DNA from: Prochlorococcus sp. MIT 1300
GTDB lineage: Bacteria; Cyanobacteriota; Cyanobacteriia; PCC-6307; Cyanobiaceae
DNA length: 64,000 nucleotides
NCBI RefSeq assembly: GCF_034092375.1
Contig: NZ_CP139302.1
Location: forward strand, 620,001 to 684,000
Reading direction: 5' to 3'
Shown piece after piece: positions 29,047-38,629 of the stretch. Positions within the stretch are counted from its first letter, which is position 1, and the number at the start of each line of letters is the position of its first letter. Position numbers and translations under genes: made by a program. The notes under the pieces are model-generated. The model was not told the DNA's origin and ran no database searches. It saw only the letters and a program-made list of their open reading frames with translations.

Positions 29047-29616
29047 ATGCGTATATCTTCACGGAAGCTTCAAAGCCTGTTAATGCTCTTTGGCCTAATT
29101 CTGTGCTTTCTAGTCTCAACGCCTGCTTATGCCCTTGATAGTGCTCTTGAAAGTCTTGCCCAGGAGCGCGCTCTTCAACAAGAAGGTCGTTTCGGCGAAA
29201 AAGAAATGTCCAATCAACCGAATTACGTCTTAACCAATGTCACTGGCAGGGACTTTCATGGGCAGGATTTCTCAAGGTCCTCATTCGCAGGTGCAATTGC
29301 ACGGGATGCAAACTTTAGTAATGCAAACCTTCATGGCACAACATTAACGAGAGTTGATTTCCTTGGCGCAAATCTGGAAGGAGTTGATCTATCAGACACT
29401 TTGGCCGATAGAGCTAATTTCAAAGGAACCAACTTAAGGAATGCAGTCCTCACAAATATGGTCGCAATGGGTAGCAGCTTTGCAGGTGCTGATATAGAAG
29501 GGGCTGACTTTAGTTATGCAGTTCTTGATAGTGATGACCAAAGAAAACTTTGTCTTGAAGCTGAAGGAGTTAATCCAACCACAGGAATAGCTACTTATGA
29601 CAGTCTTGAGTGTTAG
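29047..29616 (+). CDS. Exported pentapeptide-repeat protein, likely thylakoid lumen
   Basis: About 189 residues. The signal peptide is MRISSRKLQSLLMLFGLIL and the following CFLVSTPAYA, with cleavage after AYA. A pentapeptide-repeat domain of the A(D/N)LXX type follows (about residues 75-150: ANFSNANLHGTTLTRVDFLG, ANLEGVDLSDT, ADIEGADFSYAVLD), then a C-terminal segment with two cysteines (LCLEAEG, SLEC). Lumenal pentapeptide proteins of this kind occur in chloroplasts and cyanobacteria; their function is not settled. A TTG at 29032 could extend it by five residues. Confidence 0.85.
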   Translation: MRISSRKLQSLLMLFGLILCFLVSTPAYALDSALESLAQERALQQEGRFGEKEMSNQPNYVLTNVTGRDFHGQDFSRSSFAGAIARDANFSNANLHGTTLTRVDFLGANLEGVDLSDTLADRANFKGTNLRNAVLTNMVAMGSSFAGADIEGADFSYAVLDSDDQRKLCLEAEGVNPTTGIATYDSLEC

Positions 29617-29623
29617 GAACTTT

Positions 29624-30964
29624 CTAAACCCAACCCTTTAATTTCCCAGGATTGAGAAGTCCACGAGGGTCATAACGCTTCTTAGCCTCAACCTGATCCT
29701 GATCAGTTACACCAAGTCCACCTTCCTCAACAGTAATAACGTGAGGATTAAACAAAAAAGCACCATTATTTATGCAATCAGCAATCATTTCTTCCAACAA
29801 CTTTTGGCCTTGCCATCTCACTATTGGTAAAGCAGCTAAGCGCTGAACTCCTTGTTGGCGAACAGATTCCAAATGCCATAACAAGTCCCCCCCCCAGCGT
29901 TCTTTTAGCGCACACATAGCAGGTAATTCTGGCTGAGGCAAAAGCATCTGCAAGTAAGTCCATTTGGGGTCTCCGCTCCGTAAATGCAAAGTGGTGTGGT
30001 TCCATGTCAATTCACGTAATCCATTACCACTTCGCACATTCTCTTCACCTATCCAATTAAAAATTCCACCTGCTCTTGCTGCGAGGCGCTCAATAGTATT
30101 AACCCCATCTGGAGCAACAAGTAAAAAAAGACGATGTTGAGACAGAGAATTACCACACCATTTAGGAAGCTGATCAACGATGCTGCTCTCGACCAAACTA
30201 CAAAGGTTCAACTCCACGGCAGAGCGAGAGCACTCCAACAAAAGTTCGACAGCCTGAGACCACTCTTTGCAATCAACAATCACCTCTTGCCACGAAACTA
30301 AAGGAGCAGTAGCCAAGCTCAGCGCAGTAATAATTCCATTTGTTCCGTACGCATGATTCAAAGCCTCAGAAGAAGAAGCATCTAACTGAAGTCGCTGGGG
30401 TTTTTTCTCCATCGTGACAACTTCAAGTGCCTGCAGGTGACCAGGATCTCTTAGGAATCCCCATCTAACAGACCCAATACCACCTGAGCCACCAGCCACA
30501 AAACCTCCAATCGTTGCACTTCTCCATGTGCTAGGACAAAGTCTTAACTGACGTCCAAATACTGAAAGTTTTTCGTCCAGTTCACGCATTAAACAACCGG
30601 TTTCCACTGTTACAACCCCAGAGACTTTGTCAAAAGTTCGAACATTACGTAGACCTCCCATAAGCATTACCACTCCTCCTTGAAGGGGTACACATTGCCC
30701 ATAATTTCCCGTTCCCGCACCCCTAAGAGTTAAAGGAATACCATTGCTAGTGCATACTCTTGCGACAGCTTCCACTGCATTTACAGAGCCAGGTCGCACG
30801 ACAAAATCAGCTATACAACCGTCCAGCTTCTTTTTCAAAATAGGAGAATAGTCATAAGCATCTCTAGAGAACCTCTTCACTTCAGAAGGTTCACTTATGA
30901 CATCGAGACCTTCTATCGAAATCAATTCTGAAATCAACTTTTGGGGTGACATAGAACTACTCAT
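29624..30964 (-). CDS. FAD-binding oxidase (GlcD-like, PCMH domain)
   Basis: A 446-residue flavoprotein. The FAD-binding PCMH domain covers residues about 35-215, with ADFVVRPGSVNAVEAVARVC, PLTLRGAGTGNYGQCVPLQG and STWRSATIGGFVAGGSGGIG. The C-terminal cap ends with the family signature RYDPRGLLNPGKLKGW. Homologues include the GlcD subunit of glycolate oxidase and D-lactate dehydrogenases. Without GlcE and GlcF the substrate cannot be named. It is 39 bases from the amidohydrolase gene upstream on the same strand. Confidence 0.85.
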   Translation of the reverse strand: MSSSMSPQKLISELISIEGLDVISEPSEVKRFSRDAYDYSPILKKKLDGCIADFVVRPGSVNAVEAVARVCTSNGIPLTLRGAGTGNYGQCVPLQGGVVMLMGGLRNVRTFDKVSGVVTVETGCLMRELDEKLSVFGRQLRLCPSTWRSATIGGFVAGGSGGIGSVRWGFLRDPGHLQALEVVTMEKKPQRLQLDASSSEALNHAYGTNGIITALSLATAPLVSWQEVIVDCKEWSQAVELLLECSRSAVELNLCSLVESSIVDQLPKWCGNSLSQHRLFLLVAPDGVNTIERLAARAGGIFNWIGEENVRSGNGLRELTWNHTTLHLRSGDPKWTYLQMLLPQPELPAMCALKERWGGDLLWHLESVRQQGVQRLAALPIVRWQGQKLLEEMIADCINNGAFLFNPHVITVEEGGLGVTDQDQVEAKKRYDPRGLLNPGKLKGWV

Positions 30965-31003
30965 TTATCAGCAATGATCTGAAGTGTTTGTTTAATAAGC
31001 CTT

Positions 31004-32275
31004 TTAATCTATCCAATTTCCATTAATCATTACTTTCCTTGTAGGAGGTGCAGCCATGGCCTCAGACCAACTTGCTGCATCAACCAACAGAAAATCAGCA
31101 GCATTACCAATCTGGACCCCCCCATTCCAATCAATTCCCATAACCTCTGCCGCTGCACTTGTAAAAGGGGCCAGTCCCAAGCGCTGCCAAGGAGCCAAAT
31201 GAACCATGGCTAATGAAAAGCCCATAAGTGCAATGGGATCAAAATTACCAGCAGGAAACCAGGAATCCTGAACATTATCCCCACCGACAGCGACTGTTAC
31301 CCCTGCATTCTGCAATTGGCAAACAGGTGCCACTGGGCGAACAAGAGGAGTTGCTCTCGAGGTTGAGGTTCTACCTAATAACCATGAATTAGTTAATGGA
31401 AGGGCAACTACTTTTATCTTGTGATGAGCCATTCGTTCAGCAAGACGATTCAACTCCCCAGTAGACATCAAGGCCATACTGCTCAAATGACTACATGTAA
31501 TTGGGACTGATATTTTCATTTCTTCCAAAGCACTTAGCAATTGCTGAAGTCCAGCTGCTGGATGTGAGGCAGCCTCATCGACATGCAGATCAATACCACA
31601 GCCAAGTTCTTCAGCCAGTGATAAGAGTTTTTGCAATGAGTCTTTAACTATTTTCTTTTCAAAAGGAGGCACAATCACGCCACCCAGCAACCCGCCAGCT
31701 TGAGCAACCTTTTTTGCAAAAACCCTCCCTGGAGAACCACTCCAAAAGTCCAGACGGCTTAGGGCAACGAGCTGTAGCTCTATCAATCCTCTCCAATCAC
31801 ATTGGAGATCAACTAAAGACTCCCAGGATTCATCTTGCCTTCCATCCAAGACATCAACATGACTTCTTATAGCCTTTACCCCATTGCGCAGGGCTAAAGC
31901 CATTGCCTTTTCTGCCCTTTGTCTAACTAAGGCTTTAGAGCGAATCTCGTGCTCTTGCATATTTGCAGACAAAGCACACTGATATGTTCCTCTTAGATTT
32001 GCGAACTGCTTCCAGGTAAAAGCCTTATCTAAATGAGCGTGGGGCTCAAAGAGTCTTGGTAAAAGAAGTTTTTTGGGAGACAAACCATCTGGAGCAATTA
32101 TCTCAATAGCTGAAATGATGCCTGATCTCCACTTGACTCGAATAGCTGAAAGCCCCTCAACATTCACAGGAGCATCAATTAGTTCGTCCGAGTTCAGTAA
32201 AAGCAGCCCTCTTGGGACAAGAGCTTCTATAGATCCTTTTCCTTTAGGGCTCACGAACAACCTGCCCAAACCCAA
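31004..32275 (-). CDS. CodA-like amidohydrolase
   Basis: A 423-residue metal-dependent hydrolase of the cytosine-deaminase branch. The first metal site is PRLFEPHAHLDKAFTW. Further ligands are seen in KAIRSHVDVLDG, GIDLHVDEAASHPAAG and ITCSHLSSMAL, with the catalytic Asp in VAVGGDNVQDSWFPAGNFDP. The last motif corresponds to the GHDDVFDPW-type box of CodA but differs in detail, so the substrate may be another pyrimidine, pterin or triazine-like ring. Confidence 0.85.
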   Translation of the reverse strand: MGLGRLFVSPKGKGSIEALVPRGLLLLNSDELIDAPVNVEGLSAIRVKWRSGIISAIEIIAPDGLSPKKLLLPRLFEPHAHLDKAFTWKQFANLRGTYQCALSANMQEHEIRSKALVRQRAEKAMALALRNGVKAIRSHVDVLDGRQDESWESLVDLQCDWRGLIELQLVALSRLDFWSGSPGRVFAKKVAQAGGLLGGVIVPPFEKKIVKDSLQKLLSLAEELGCGIDLHVDEAASHPAAGLQQLLSALEEMKISVPITCSHLSSMALMSTGELNRLAERMAHHKIKVVALPLTNSWLLGRTSTSRATPLVRPVAPVCQLQNAGVTVAVGGDNVQDSWFPAGNFDPIALMGFSLAMVHLAPWQRLGLAPFTSAAAEVMGIDWNGGVQIGNAADFLLVDAASWSEAMAAPPTRKVMINGNWID

Positions 32276-32423
32276 CAGATTTTATGACCAGAACAGCACC
32301 TCAAAAGGGAAACAATGATCACGCACCTGCCATTTAAATCACTCCTATGTGAATTAACCACACAAAACAACAGTTGAATCAAAGCAGTTCTTCTTGGTTA
32401 ATTGGTAAATTCATAGAGACGCG

Positions 32424-32496
32424 GCGGGCGTCGCCAAGTGGTTAAGGCAGCGGCTTGTGGCGCCGCTATTCGGGGGTTCGAATCCCCTCGCTCGCC
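32424..32496 (+). tRNA. tRNA-His (anticodon GTG)
   Basis: GCGGGCG pairs with CGCTCGC, and a G lies at 32423 opposite the C73 at 32496, the tRNA-His-specific G-1. The anticodon stem is GCGGC/GCCGC around TTGTGGC (GTG). The T-arm has GTTCGAATC. The 240 bases from here to miaB contain only a 24-codon frame ending RINITFNL (32558-32632). Confidence 0.95.
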
Positions 32497-32735
32497 CTCA
32501 ACTAATTCAGTGTCCTGGCAAAAACACTGAAAGACACCGGCTCAACAAGGAAATATCATGGTGAGGCAAGAGTTTTCACCCGAGCCAATAACTAACGAAG
32601 ATGAACGAATCAACATCACATTCAACCTTTAATTATATGGAGAGTCCTTGGCCAGGAAGGATTAGTCCTTCTTCCTAAAAACCATACCTATGTAAAAAAA
32701 TCCGAAAACCACAAAAATTCACAGATCAATAGATT

Positions 32736-34181
32736 ATGGAGACATATCAATCCTCCAGTTCCACCCCTTTAAAAGTCCCCTTGGTGACCTCATCTACAAA
32801 AAATCTGCCCAAAAGTCCTTACAGCCCAGAACGGAGTCAAAGTAGCTATTGGATAACCACCTTTGGTTGTCAAATGAATAAGGCTGACTCTGAAAGAATG
32901 GCAGGCATTCTTGAAAGTATGGGATACAACCAAGCCTCCAATGAACTTGAAGCCGATGTAGTGCTTTATAACACTTGTACTATTCGTGATAATGCCGAGC
33001 AAAAAGTTTATAGCTATTTAGGGCGACAAGTTCTAAGGAAACAAAGTAATCCTAATCTCAAGCTCATTGTTGCTGGTTGCGTTGCACAACAAGAAGGAGA
33101 AGCCTTGCTAAGGCGAGTCCCAGAATTAGACTTAGTTATGGGACCTCAGCATGCAAACAGGCTAGAGACCTTGCTTATTCAAGTAGACAATGGACAACAA
33201 GTTGTTGCTACTGATGAACACCACATAATGGAGGATCTAACCACAGCGAGAAGGGATAGCAAAATTTGTGGATGGGTAAATGTAATCTATGGCTGTAATG
33301 AAAGATGTACTTACTGTGTAGTCCCTTCTGTTAGAGGTAAGGAACAATCAAGGACTAAACAATCTGTTCTTAAAGAAATAAAAGAACTATCAAACCAAGG
33401 ATTTCGTGAGGTCACATTACTTGGGCAAAATATTGACGCATATGGTCGTGATTTACCTGGAATTAGTTCAAGCGGAAGACGTGAAAATACACTTACAGAT
33501 CTATTGTATTTTATTCACAATGTCAAAGGTATTGAGAGAATTAGATTCGCCACAAGCCACCCACGCTACTTCACAGAAAGGTTAATCAAAGCCTGCTCAG
33601 AGTTACCGAAGATTTGCGAACACTTTCACATCCCCGTACAAAGTGGAGATAATGATTTACTAAAATCAATGTCTAGAGGGTACACCGTAGAGAGATATCG
33701 TCGAATAATTTCCCAGATAAGAGAAAGAATGCCTGATGCTGCAATAAGTACCGATGTAATAGTTGCTTTCCCAGGTGAAAGTATTGATCAATTCGAAAGA
33801 ACCCTAGACTTAATTGAAGAAATTGGTTTTGACCAAGTTAATACTGCTGCCTACTCTCCTAGGCCTAATACACCAGCCGCTACATGGCCTAATCAAATCT
33901 CAGAATCCCAAAAAGTTGAACGTCTCAAGGAAATCAATAAGATTGTAGAAAAAACAGCTAGACGAAGAAATTGTCGTTATCAAGGACGAATCGAAGAGGT
34001 CCTCGCAGAAGGGGCGAATTCTAAAAATCCATCTCAATTAATGGGAAGGACGAGAACAAATCGCCTAACTTTCTTTGATAGGCAAGGACAAAGCGGCAAA
34101 ATCTTTTCGCCAGGAGACCTGGTTCAAGTAAAAATTAGCGATGTTCGCTCATTTTCTCTAACCGGAAACCCCTTGACATGA
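32736..34181 (+). CDS. miaB: MiaB, tRNA-2-methylthio-N6-dimethylallyladenosine synthase
   Basis: A 481-residue radical SAM methylthiotransferase acting on i6A37. The N-terminal MTTase domain has [19 protein letters not shown] with its cluster cysteines, including [16 protein letters not shown] and [15 protein letters not shown]. The radical SAM motif is [20 protein letters not shown]. The C-terminal TRAM domain includes [14 protein letters not shown] and ends in SFSLTGNP. The first 40 residues are variable. Confidence 0.96.
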   Translation: METYQSSSSTPLKVPLVTSSTKNLPKSPYSPERSQSSYWITTFGCQMNKADSERMAGILESMGYNQASNELEADVVLYNTCTIRDNAEQKVYSYLGRQVLRKQSNPNLKLIVAGCVAQQEGEALLRRVPELDLVMGPQHANRLETLLIQVDNGQQVVATDEHHIMEDLTTARRDSKICGWVNVIYGCNERCTYCVVPSVRGKEQSRTKQSVLKEIKELSNQGFREVTLLGQNIDAYGRDLPGISSSGRRENTLTDLLYFIHNVKGIERIRFATSHPRYFTERLIKACSELPKICEHFHIPVQSGDNDLLKSMSRGYTVERYRRIISQIRERMPDAAISTDVIVAFPGESIDQFERTLDLIEEIGFDQVNTAAYSPRPNTPAATWPNQISESQKVERLKEINKIVEKTARRRNCRYQGRIEEVLAEGANSKNPSQLMGRTRTNRLTFFDRQGQSGKIFSPGDLVQVKISDVRSFSLTGNPLT

Positions 34182-34242
34182 TGTCTCAAAAAAGTACTAA
34201 TTAATTTGATGATTTTTTCGTCAGCTCTTACCGATTAAATCT

Positions 34243-35304
34243 ATGCCTTCCTCCCGCACATGTGTAGGGGTGGTTTTTGGTGGTGCTTCTGGTGAGCATA
34301 CCGTCTCAATCCAATCAGCAAAAACAGTTGTAAAGGCACTAAGAACAGGTGCCAACAAAAGTCGTTTCGAGGTAATTCCCATTTACGTCGACAGGCAAGG
34401 TTCTTGGCATGAAACAGCCATTGCGTATCAAGTATTAGGAGATGATTCTTATACTCTCCAAGCAAAACTTGCTTCCAAAAAAAATATTTCGGGATTCCAA
34501 GGGCTCCCACATAACACCTCTCGAATAGATGTTTGGTATCCAGTTATGCATGGTCCCAATGGAGAGGATGGAACTATGCAAGGTCTCTTCAAACTAATGA
34601 AAAAGCCTTTCGTAGGTTCTGGCGTACTTGGCTCTGCCTTAGCAATGGACAAACTGGCTATGAAAGCTGCTTTTAAAGCCGCAGAGATCCCTCAAGTCCC
34701 ATATCTTGGGGTAAAAGCAAGTCAACTTTCAGACGAAAACTATATCGAAGAGCTTATCAAAAAACTAGAGGAGAGACTTTCCTACCCTTGCTTTGTGAAG
34801 CCTGCAAATTTAGGTTCTTCTGTAGGAATAACAAAAGCATTTAATAAACAAGAAGTTTTAAATGGCCTCACTAAAGCAGCAAAATTTGACCAAAGAATAG
34901 TTATAGAAAAGGGACTTATTGCGAGAGAGCTTGAATGTGCTGCTCTAGGTCATGAGGATCTAAAGCTATCGGTTGTTGGGGAAGTACGTTTTGATTCAGA
35001 TTGGTACGACTATGAAACAAAATACTCAGAAGGACGTACTACGACGATTATTCCTGCAGCTATCCCTAAAAGCCTTGAAGATGAAATCCATAAGCAAACC
35101 AAGAGAGCTTGTCAAGCACTTTCTGTATCTGGAATGGCAAGGGTTGATTTTTTCTATGAAGAATGTATTCAAAAAATTTGGATCAATGAAGTTAATACCC
35201 TTCCGGGCTTTACACATCAAAGTATGTATCCAATGCTTTGGAGAGCCTCAGGTGTAACTCTCGAGGAACTTGTCTGCCAGCTTGTTGAAGCAGCGCGAGA
35301 ATGA
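34243..35304 (+). CDS. ddl: Ddl, D-alanine--D-alanine ligase
   Basis: A 353-residue ATP-grasp ligase of peptidoglycan synthesis. It has VGVVFGGASGEHTVSIQSAK, MHGPNGEDGTMQGLFKLM, GSALAMDKLAMKAAFK, PCFVKPANLGSSVGITKAF and INEVNTLPGFTHQSMYP (metal and substrate binding). It begins the ddl - unknown - ftsQ - DnaJ-like - ftsZ cluster. Confidence 0.97.
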   Translation: MPSSRTCVGVVFGGASGEHTVSIQSAKTVVKALRTGANKSRFEVIPIYVDRQGSWHETAIAYQVLGDDSYTLQAKLASKKNISGFQGLPHNTSRIDVWYPVMHGPNGEDGTMQGLFKLMKKPFVGSGVLGSALAMDKLAMKAAFKAAEIPQVPYLGVKASQLSDENYIEELIKKLEERLSYPCFVKPANLGSSVGITKAFNKQEVLNGLTKAAKFDQRIVIEKGLIARELECAALGHEDLKLSVVGEVRFDSDWYDYETKYSEGRTTTIIPAAIPKSLEDEIHKQTKRACQALSVSGMARVDFFYEECIQKIWINEVNTLPGFTHQSMYPMLWRASGVTLEELVCQLVEAARE

Positions 35305-35350
35305 ACAAAACCTTCCCATTCCCTCTGGACTCTAATTATTTCCGCTGAAA

Positions 35351-35761
35351 ATGATTCACGGTCTGCTCTGGTTTCCACTCCTGCTTGCATTTTTAATGCT
35401 TACAGCCCTTGGCTGGCTTGAACGACGTAGGCAAAATCTCTTTCTTACTTGGGCAGAGGGAGCAGAACTTTCCAAGTTAGACAGTTCTGGGGCTGCGAAA
35501 CTTAAAGGAGGCCAATTAAGTTGGAGCAGCTTTGAAGCAGGAAGCTTCCAGGAGCAAGGAAGCTTTGAAGTCACAAAACTAGAACTAGTAGAGCTAATGG
35601 CATTAACTTCTGGAGAAGCTCCGTTAACGGAAGAGTCCCAAGGGCGCTGCCGACTACGACTAATCGGTGACGGCAAGGAAATGGATGTTCCTTTTGCTGA
35701 TGCTGAAAGAGCCCGCGAATGGATGGACCAACTCATGTCCAAAGCACGATGCGACTTATGA
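35351..35761 (+). CDS. Conserved membrane-anchored protein upstream of ftsQ (136 aa)
   Basis: One N-terminal membrane helix (LLWFPLLLAFLMLTALGWLE), then a soluble beta-rich domain (LSKLDSSGAAKLKGGQLSWS, RCRLRLIGDGKEMDVPFADA). No known domain is recognised. Its place between ddl and ftsQ, and a stop codon within TGAGGT that provides the ftsQ ribosome-binding site, suggest a wall or division role, which is inference only. Confidence 0.7.
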   Translation: MIHGLLWFPLLLAFLMLTALGWLERRRQNLFLTWAEGAELSKLDSSGAAKLKGGQLSWSSFEAGSFQEQGSFEVTKLELVELMALTSGEAPLTEESQGRCRLRLIGDGKEMDVPFADAERAREWMDQLMSKARCDL

Positions 35762-35772
35762 GGTAAACAGCT

Positions 35773-36561
35773 ATTAAAAAACAAAAATCAGCTCTTAATC
35801 CTAGGGAGGAAAGGCGAAGAAACTTCAGACATCAACGTCGCAATGATCAACTTGTAGAGTTATGGAGAGCAATCATATTTAGTAGTATATCTTTTGTACT
35901 TGGCTCAATACTACTTGCAAACGGATGGAGTCAAATAAATGTGAAGCATTTACGTATTAAAGGCAATTCAAAACTTGACCCACAATCAATCATAAATGCA
36001 TCTGGCAGTACCTTCCCTCAACCCCTACTTTTAATCAACCCAAAAGAGCTAGAACGAACTCTACTTATAATGCTGCCAGTCAAAGCAGTTTCTATACGTA
36101 AACAGCTAATTCCACCTAGACTCGAAATTGAATTACAAGAAAGAAAATCAATTGCATATGCAACAAGAAAGAGCTCTCAAGGCCCCTATGAGAATGGGGT
36201 TCTTGACAAAGATGGTCAATGGATGTCAATGAAAATTGCCAAGCTTGGCGACCCACCCACAACTCAAATAATAGTTGAGGGATGGACAAAAAATGATCAA
36301 AAAAGAATATCAATAATACTCCGTGAAAGGAGGAAAATTGGGAATGATCTTGAAAAAATAATTCTCTCGCCAACTGGTGAACTTAGCCTTAAAACAAAGG
36401 AATTCAAATTGATTCAACTTGGAAGTGATAAGAGTCAACTGATTAAACAACTTCAGGCCTTCACAGAATTAAAAAGGACATTGCCCAAAAGGCTTCGCAA
36501 CAAGAACGATTCAAGCATCGATCTGCGTGATCCATTGAAACCCGAACTACAAATACCCTGA
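35773..36561 (+). CDS. ftsQ: FtsQ-like division protein (POTRA), probable ATT start
   Basis: With the extended start the protein has a basic cytoplasmic tail (PREERRRNFRHQRRNDQLVE), one membrane helix (WRAIIFSSISFVLGSILLAN), a POTRA domain (VKHLRIKGNSKLDPQSIINA, LLINPKELERTLLIMLPVKA) and a beta domain. This is the exact FtsQ layout. ATG/GTG/TTG starts before the membrane helix do not exist: the first is GTG at 35941, which would remove tail and helix. An ATT at 35773 lies 8 bases after GAGGT and fits. FtsQ links FtsZ-ring components with septal wall synthesis. Confidence 0.85.
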   Translation: MKKQKSALNPREERRRNFRHQRRNDQLVELWRAIIFSSISFVLGSILLANGWSQINVKHLRIKGNSKLDPQSIINASGSTFPQPLLLINPKELERTLLIMLPVKAVSIRKQLIPPRLEIELQERKSIAYATRKSSQGPYENGVLDKDGQWMSMKIAKLGDPPTTQIIVEGWTKNDQKRISIILRERRKIGNDLEKIILSPTGELSLKTKEFKLIQLGSDKSQLIKQLQAFTELKRTLPKRLRNKNDSSIDLRDPLKPELQIP

Positions 36562-36749
36562 CCCCAAAATAAAAGACTTAAAGCCAAGAAATCATCATAT
36601 CCAAAAGCTTATTTTAAGCCCTTTAAAAACCAAAGCATAAGTGGAATACCTTTAGCAATAAATGAAAAAAGACAAACAATTTGTCCTAATGATCTGGCTA
36701 AATGGCCAATTTCTAGATATCGATGGTCTACATAAGTCAAAGACATCTG

Positions 36750-37145
36750 ATGACCTCCTCTTTAGGCACGTTTACTTACTGGTCCTTATTAGGACTTAAT
36801 CCCAGTAGCAATGATGAGGAAATCAAAAAGGCCTTTCGTAGAGAGGCTATGAGGTGGCATCCCGACGTAAATGGGAATGATCGAAACGCAGAGGAACGTC
36901 TGAAATGGATCAACAAAGCCTATGAGGTGCTGAATGATCCCCAAAAGCGATTCGAATGGGAAACAGCGGGTCGACCCACTTTTGAGATACATAAAGTCAA
37001 CCCATACCCTCCTAGCCCTATTCGAGAAAGAGCACCTGTAAGAAAATCTCCAAACGATGACGAAACTTTCAGCCCTGCTGAAAAATTACTACTCCTATTA
37101 ATTTCAATCTTTTCCTTATTTTTGCTGAATGCTTTGAGGTTTTAG
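36750..37145 (+). CDS. DnaJ-domain protein with C-terminal membrane anchor
   Basis: About 131 residues. A J domain (TYWSLLGLNPSSNDEEIKKA, then FRREAMRWHPDVNGNDRN with the HPD motif, LKWINKAYEVLNDPQKRFEW), a Pro-rich linker and one C-terminal helix (LLLLLISIFSLFLLNALRF). It probably recruits Hsp70 to a membrane. It lies between ftsQ and ftsZ. The frame also allows an ATG at 36723. Confidence 0.85.
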   Translation: MTSSLGTFTYWSLLGLNPSSNDEEIKKAFRREAMRWHPDVNGNDRNAEERLKWINKAYEVLNDPQKRFEWETAGRPTFEIHKVNPYPPSPIRERAPVRKSPNDDETFSPAEKLLLLLISIFSLFLLNALRF

Positions 37146-37149
37146 TTTA

Positions 37150-37176
37150 GAAGCCCTTTTGCTGAAAGGGTTTCAG
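37150..37176 (+). terminator. Hairpin after the DnaJ-like gene, possible terminator
   Basis: GAAGCCCTTTTGCTGAAAGGGTTTC forms a stem (CCCTTT/AAAGGG extended by GAA/TTC with one extra base) about 5 bases after the stop codon. There is no long T-run, so it may be an attenuating hairpin ahead of ftsZ rather than a full terminator. Confidence 0.4.
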
Positions 37177-37310
37177 GGAAGAAAGCTCCACTGAAAGAAC
37201 CTTTTACCTCAGTTTTTTAGTGACTCTAAATACAAGGAAGCTTATGAAATTATCTACAGAATCCTCTAACAGGGACATAATGCACCAAACCTCAATTCCA
37301 AAACCTGAAA

Positions 37311-38471
37311 ATGGAGAGCGGTCTAGCCCGATTTGGTGGTGGAAACAGATCCGGCTTGATAAAAGCTGACGCAAGCAAGTCAGGACTAATCAAAGCCGAG
37401 GGGATCCATCCAAGCCAGCAGGCCCGAATAGAGGTGATTGGTGTTGGTGGTGGTGGAAGCAATGCCGTCAACAGAATGATCCTCAGCGATCTAGAGGGGG
37501 TGGCCTATCGAGTCCTTAATACTGACGCCCAAGCCCTTATCCAATCTGCCTCCAAAAACAAAGTTCAACTTGGTCAGACCCTAACCAGAGGATTAGGAGC
37601 AGGCGGCAACCCAACTATTGGGGAAAAGGCCGCTGAAGAGTCAAGAGCAGAACTACAACAAGCACTTCAAGGCGCCGACTTGGTTTTTATTGCTGCAGGA
37701 ATGGGAGGTGGAACTGGAACAGGTGCAGCTCCTGTGGTAGCAGAAGTAGCAAAAGAAAGTGGGGCACTAACCATTGGAATCGTTACTAAACCATTTGGGT
37801 TCGAAGGTCGACGTCGCATGCGCCAAGCTGATGAAGGCATAGCTCGACTAGCTGAAAATGTTGACACCTTGATAGTGATTCCAAATGACCGTCTGAAAGA
37901 TGTGACTTCTAGTGCACCACTTCAAGAGGCATTTCGTAGTGCTGATGATGTCCTCCGTATGGGAGTCAAGGGCATAAGCGACATCATTACCTGCCCTGGG
38001 CTAGTGAACGTCGACTTTGCAGACGTTCGTTCAGTCATGACAGAAGCGGGAACAGCATTACTAGGGATAGGAATAGGTTCAGGAAGATCTAGAGCAATAG
38101 AAGCGGCTCAATCAGCTATTAATAGTCCCCTGCTTGAAGCGGCACGCATAGATGGAGCCAAAGGATGTGTGATCAATGTCAGCGGAGGCAAAGATATGAC
38201 CCTTGAAGATATGACTGCAGCTTCAGAAGTTATTTACGATGTTGTAGACCAAGATGCAAACATCATTGTTGGAGCAGTCATAGACGAAAAACTTGAGGGC
38301 GAAATTCATGTAACTGTTATTGCTACTGGCTTCGAGAGCAAACAGCCCTATCAACGATCTAACAAAATCTCTGCTCAATCAATATATGGAAAATCTGAAA
38401 CTAAAGAAGCTGGAGCAAGCATCCCTGAATTCCTTCGCAGAAGACAACTTCGAAAGAACGCTGAGAATTAG
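37311..38471 (+). CDS. ftsZ: FtsZ, tubulin-like division GTPase
   Basis: A 386-residue protein. The GTP-binding core is [20 protein letters not shown] and [20 protein letters not shown], the T7 loop is [12 protein letters not shown], and the C-terminal peptide region is [14 protein letters not shown]. It polymerises into the division ring. The N-terminal 40 residues ([18 protein letters not shown]) form a lineage-variable tail. The DnaJ-like and ftsQ genes are upstream and an SRP RNA gene follows on the other strand. Confidence 0.98.
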   Translation: MESGLARFGGGNRSGLIKADASKSGLIKAEGIHPSQQARIEVIGVGGGGSNAVNRMILSDLEGVAYRVLNTDAQALIQSASKNKVQLGQTLTRGLGAGGNPTIGEKAAEESRAELQQALQGADLVFIAAGMGGGTGTGAAPVVAEVAKESGALTIGIVTKPFGFEGRRRMRQADEGIARLAENVDTLIVIPNDRLKDVTSSAPLQEAFRSADDVLRMGVKGISDIITCPGLVNVDFADVRSVMTEAGTALLGIGIGSGRSRAIEAAQSAINSPLLEAARIDGAKGCVINVSGGKDMTLEDMTAASEVIYDVVDQDANIIVGAVIDEKLEGEIHVTVIATGFESKQPYQRSNKISAQSIYGKSETKEAGASIPEFLRRRQLRKNAEN

Positions 38472-38489
38472 AGTCTTAATTAATTATTT

Positions 38490-38585
38490 GGTGACCCGGA
38501 TTCCACGCCTGCTTAGAGCATCCCTTGTGGCTGCTACCTTCCGGTCCTGACCAGATTTAGGCGTCAGAGCCGCATGGGTCCGAGT
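38490..38585 (-). ncRNA. ffs: Signal recognition particle RNA (small bacterial type)
   Basis: On the minus strand the core GTCAGGACCGGAAGGTAGCA is the conserved 4.5S apical domain (tetraloop and symmetric loop) to which Ffh binds. The arms GGACCC and GGGTC close the helix, and GGCTCTGACGCC pairs with GGCGTGG-type sequence. The length is about 96 bases, and the ends are approximate. It lies between convergent-facing ftsZ and panB without another gene. Confidence 0.92.
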
Positions 38586-38629
38586 CAACTAAATTCTAGC
38601 AATGGAAAACCTAGGGCCTTAAAAAAAAG

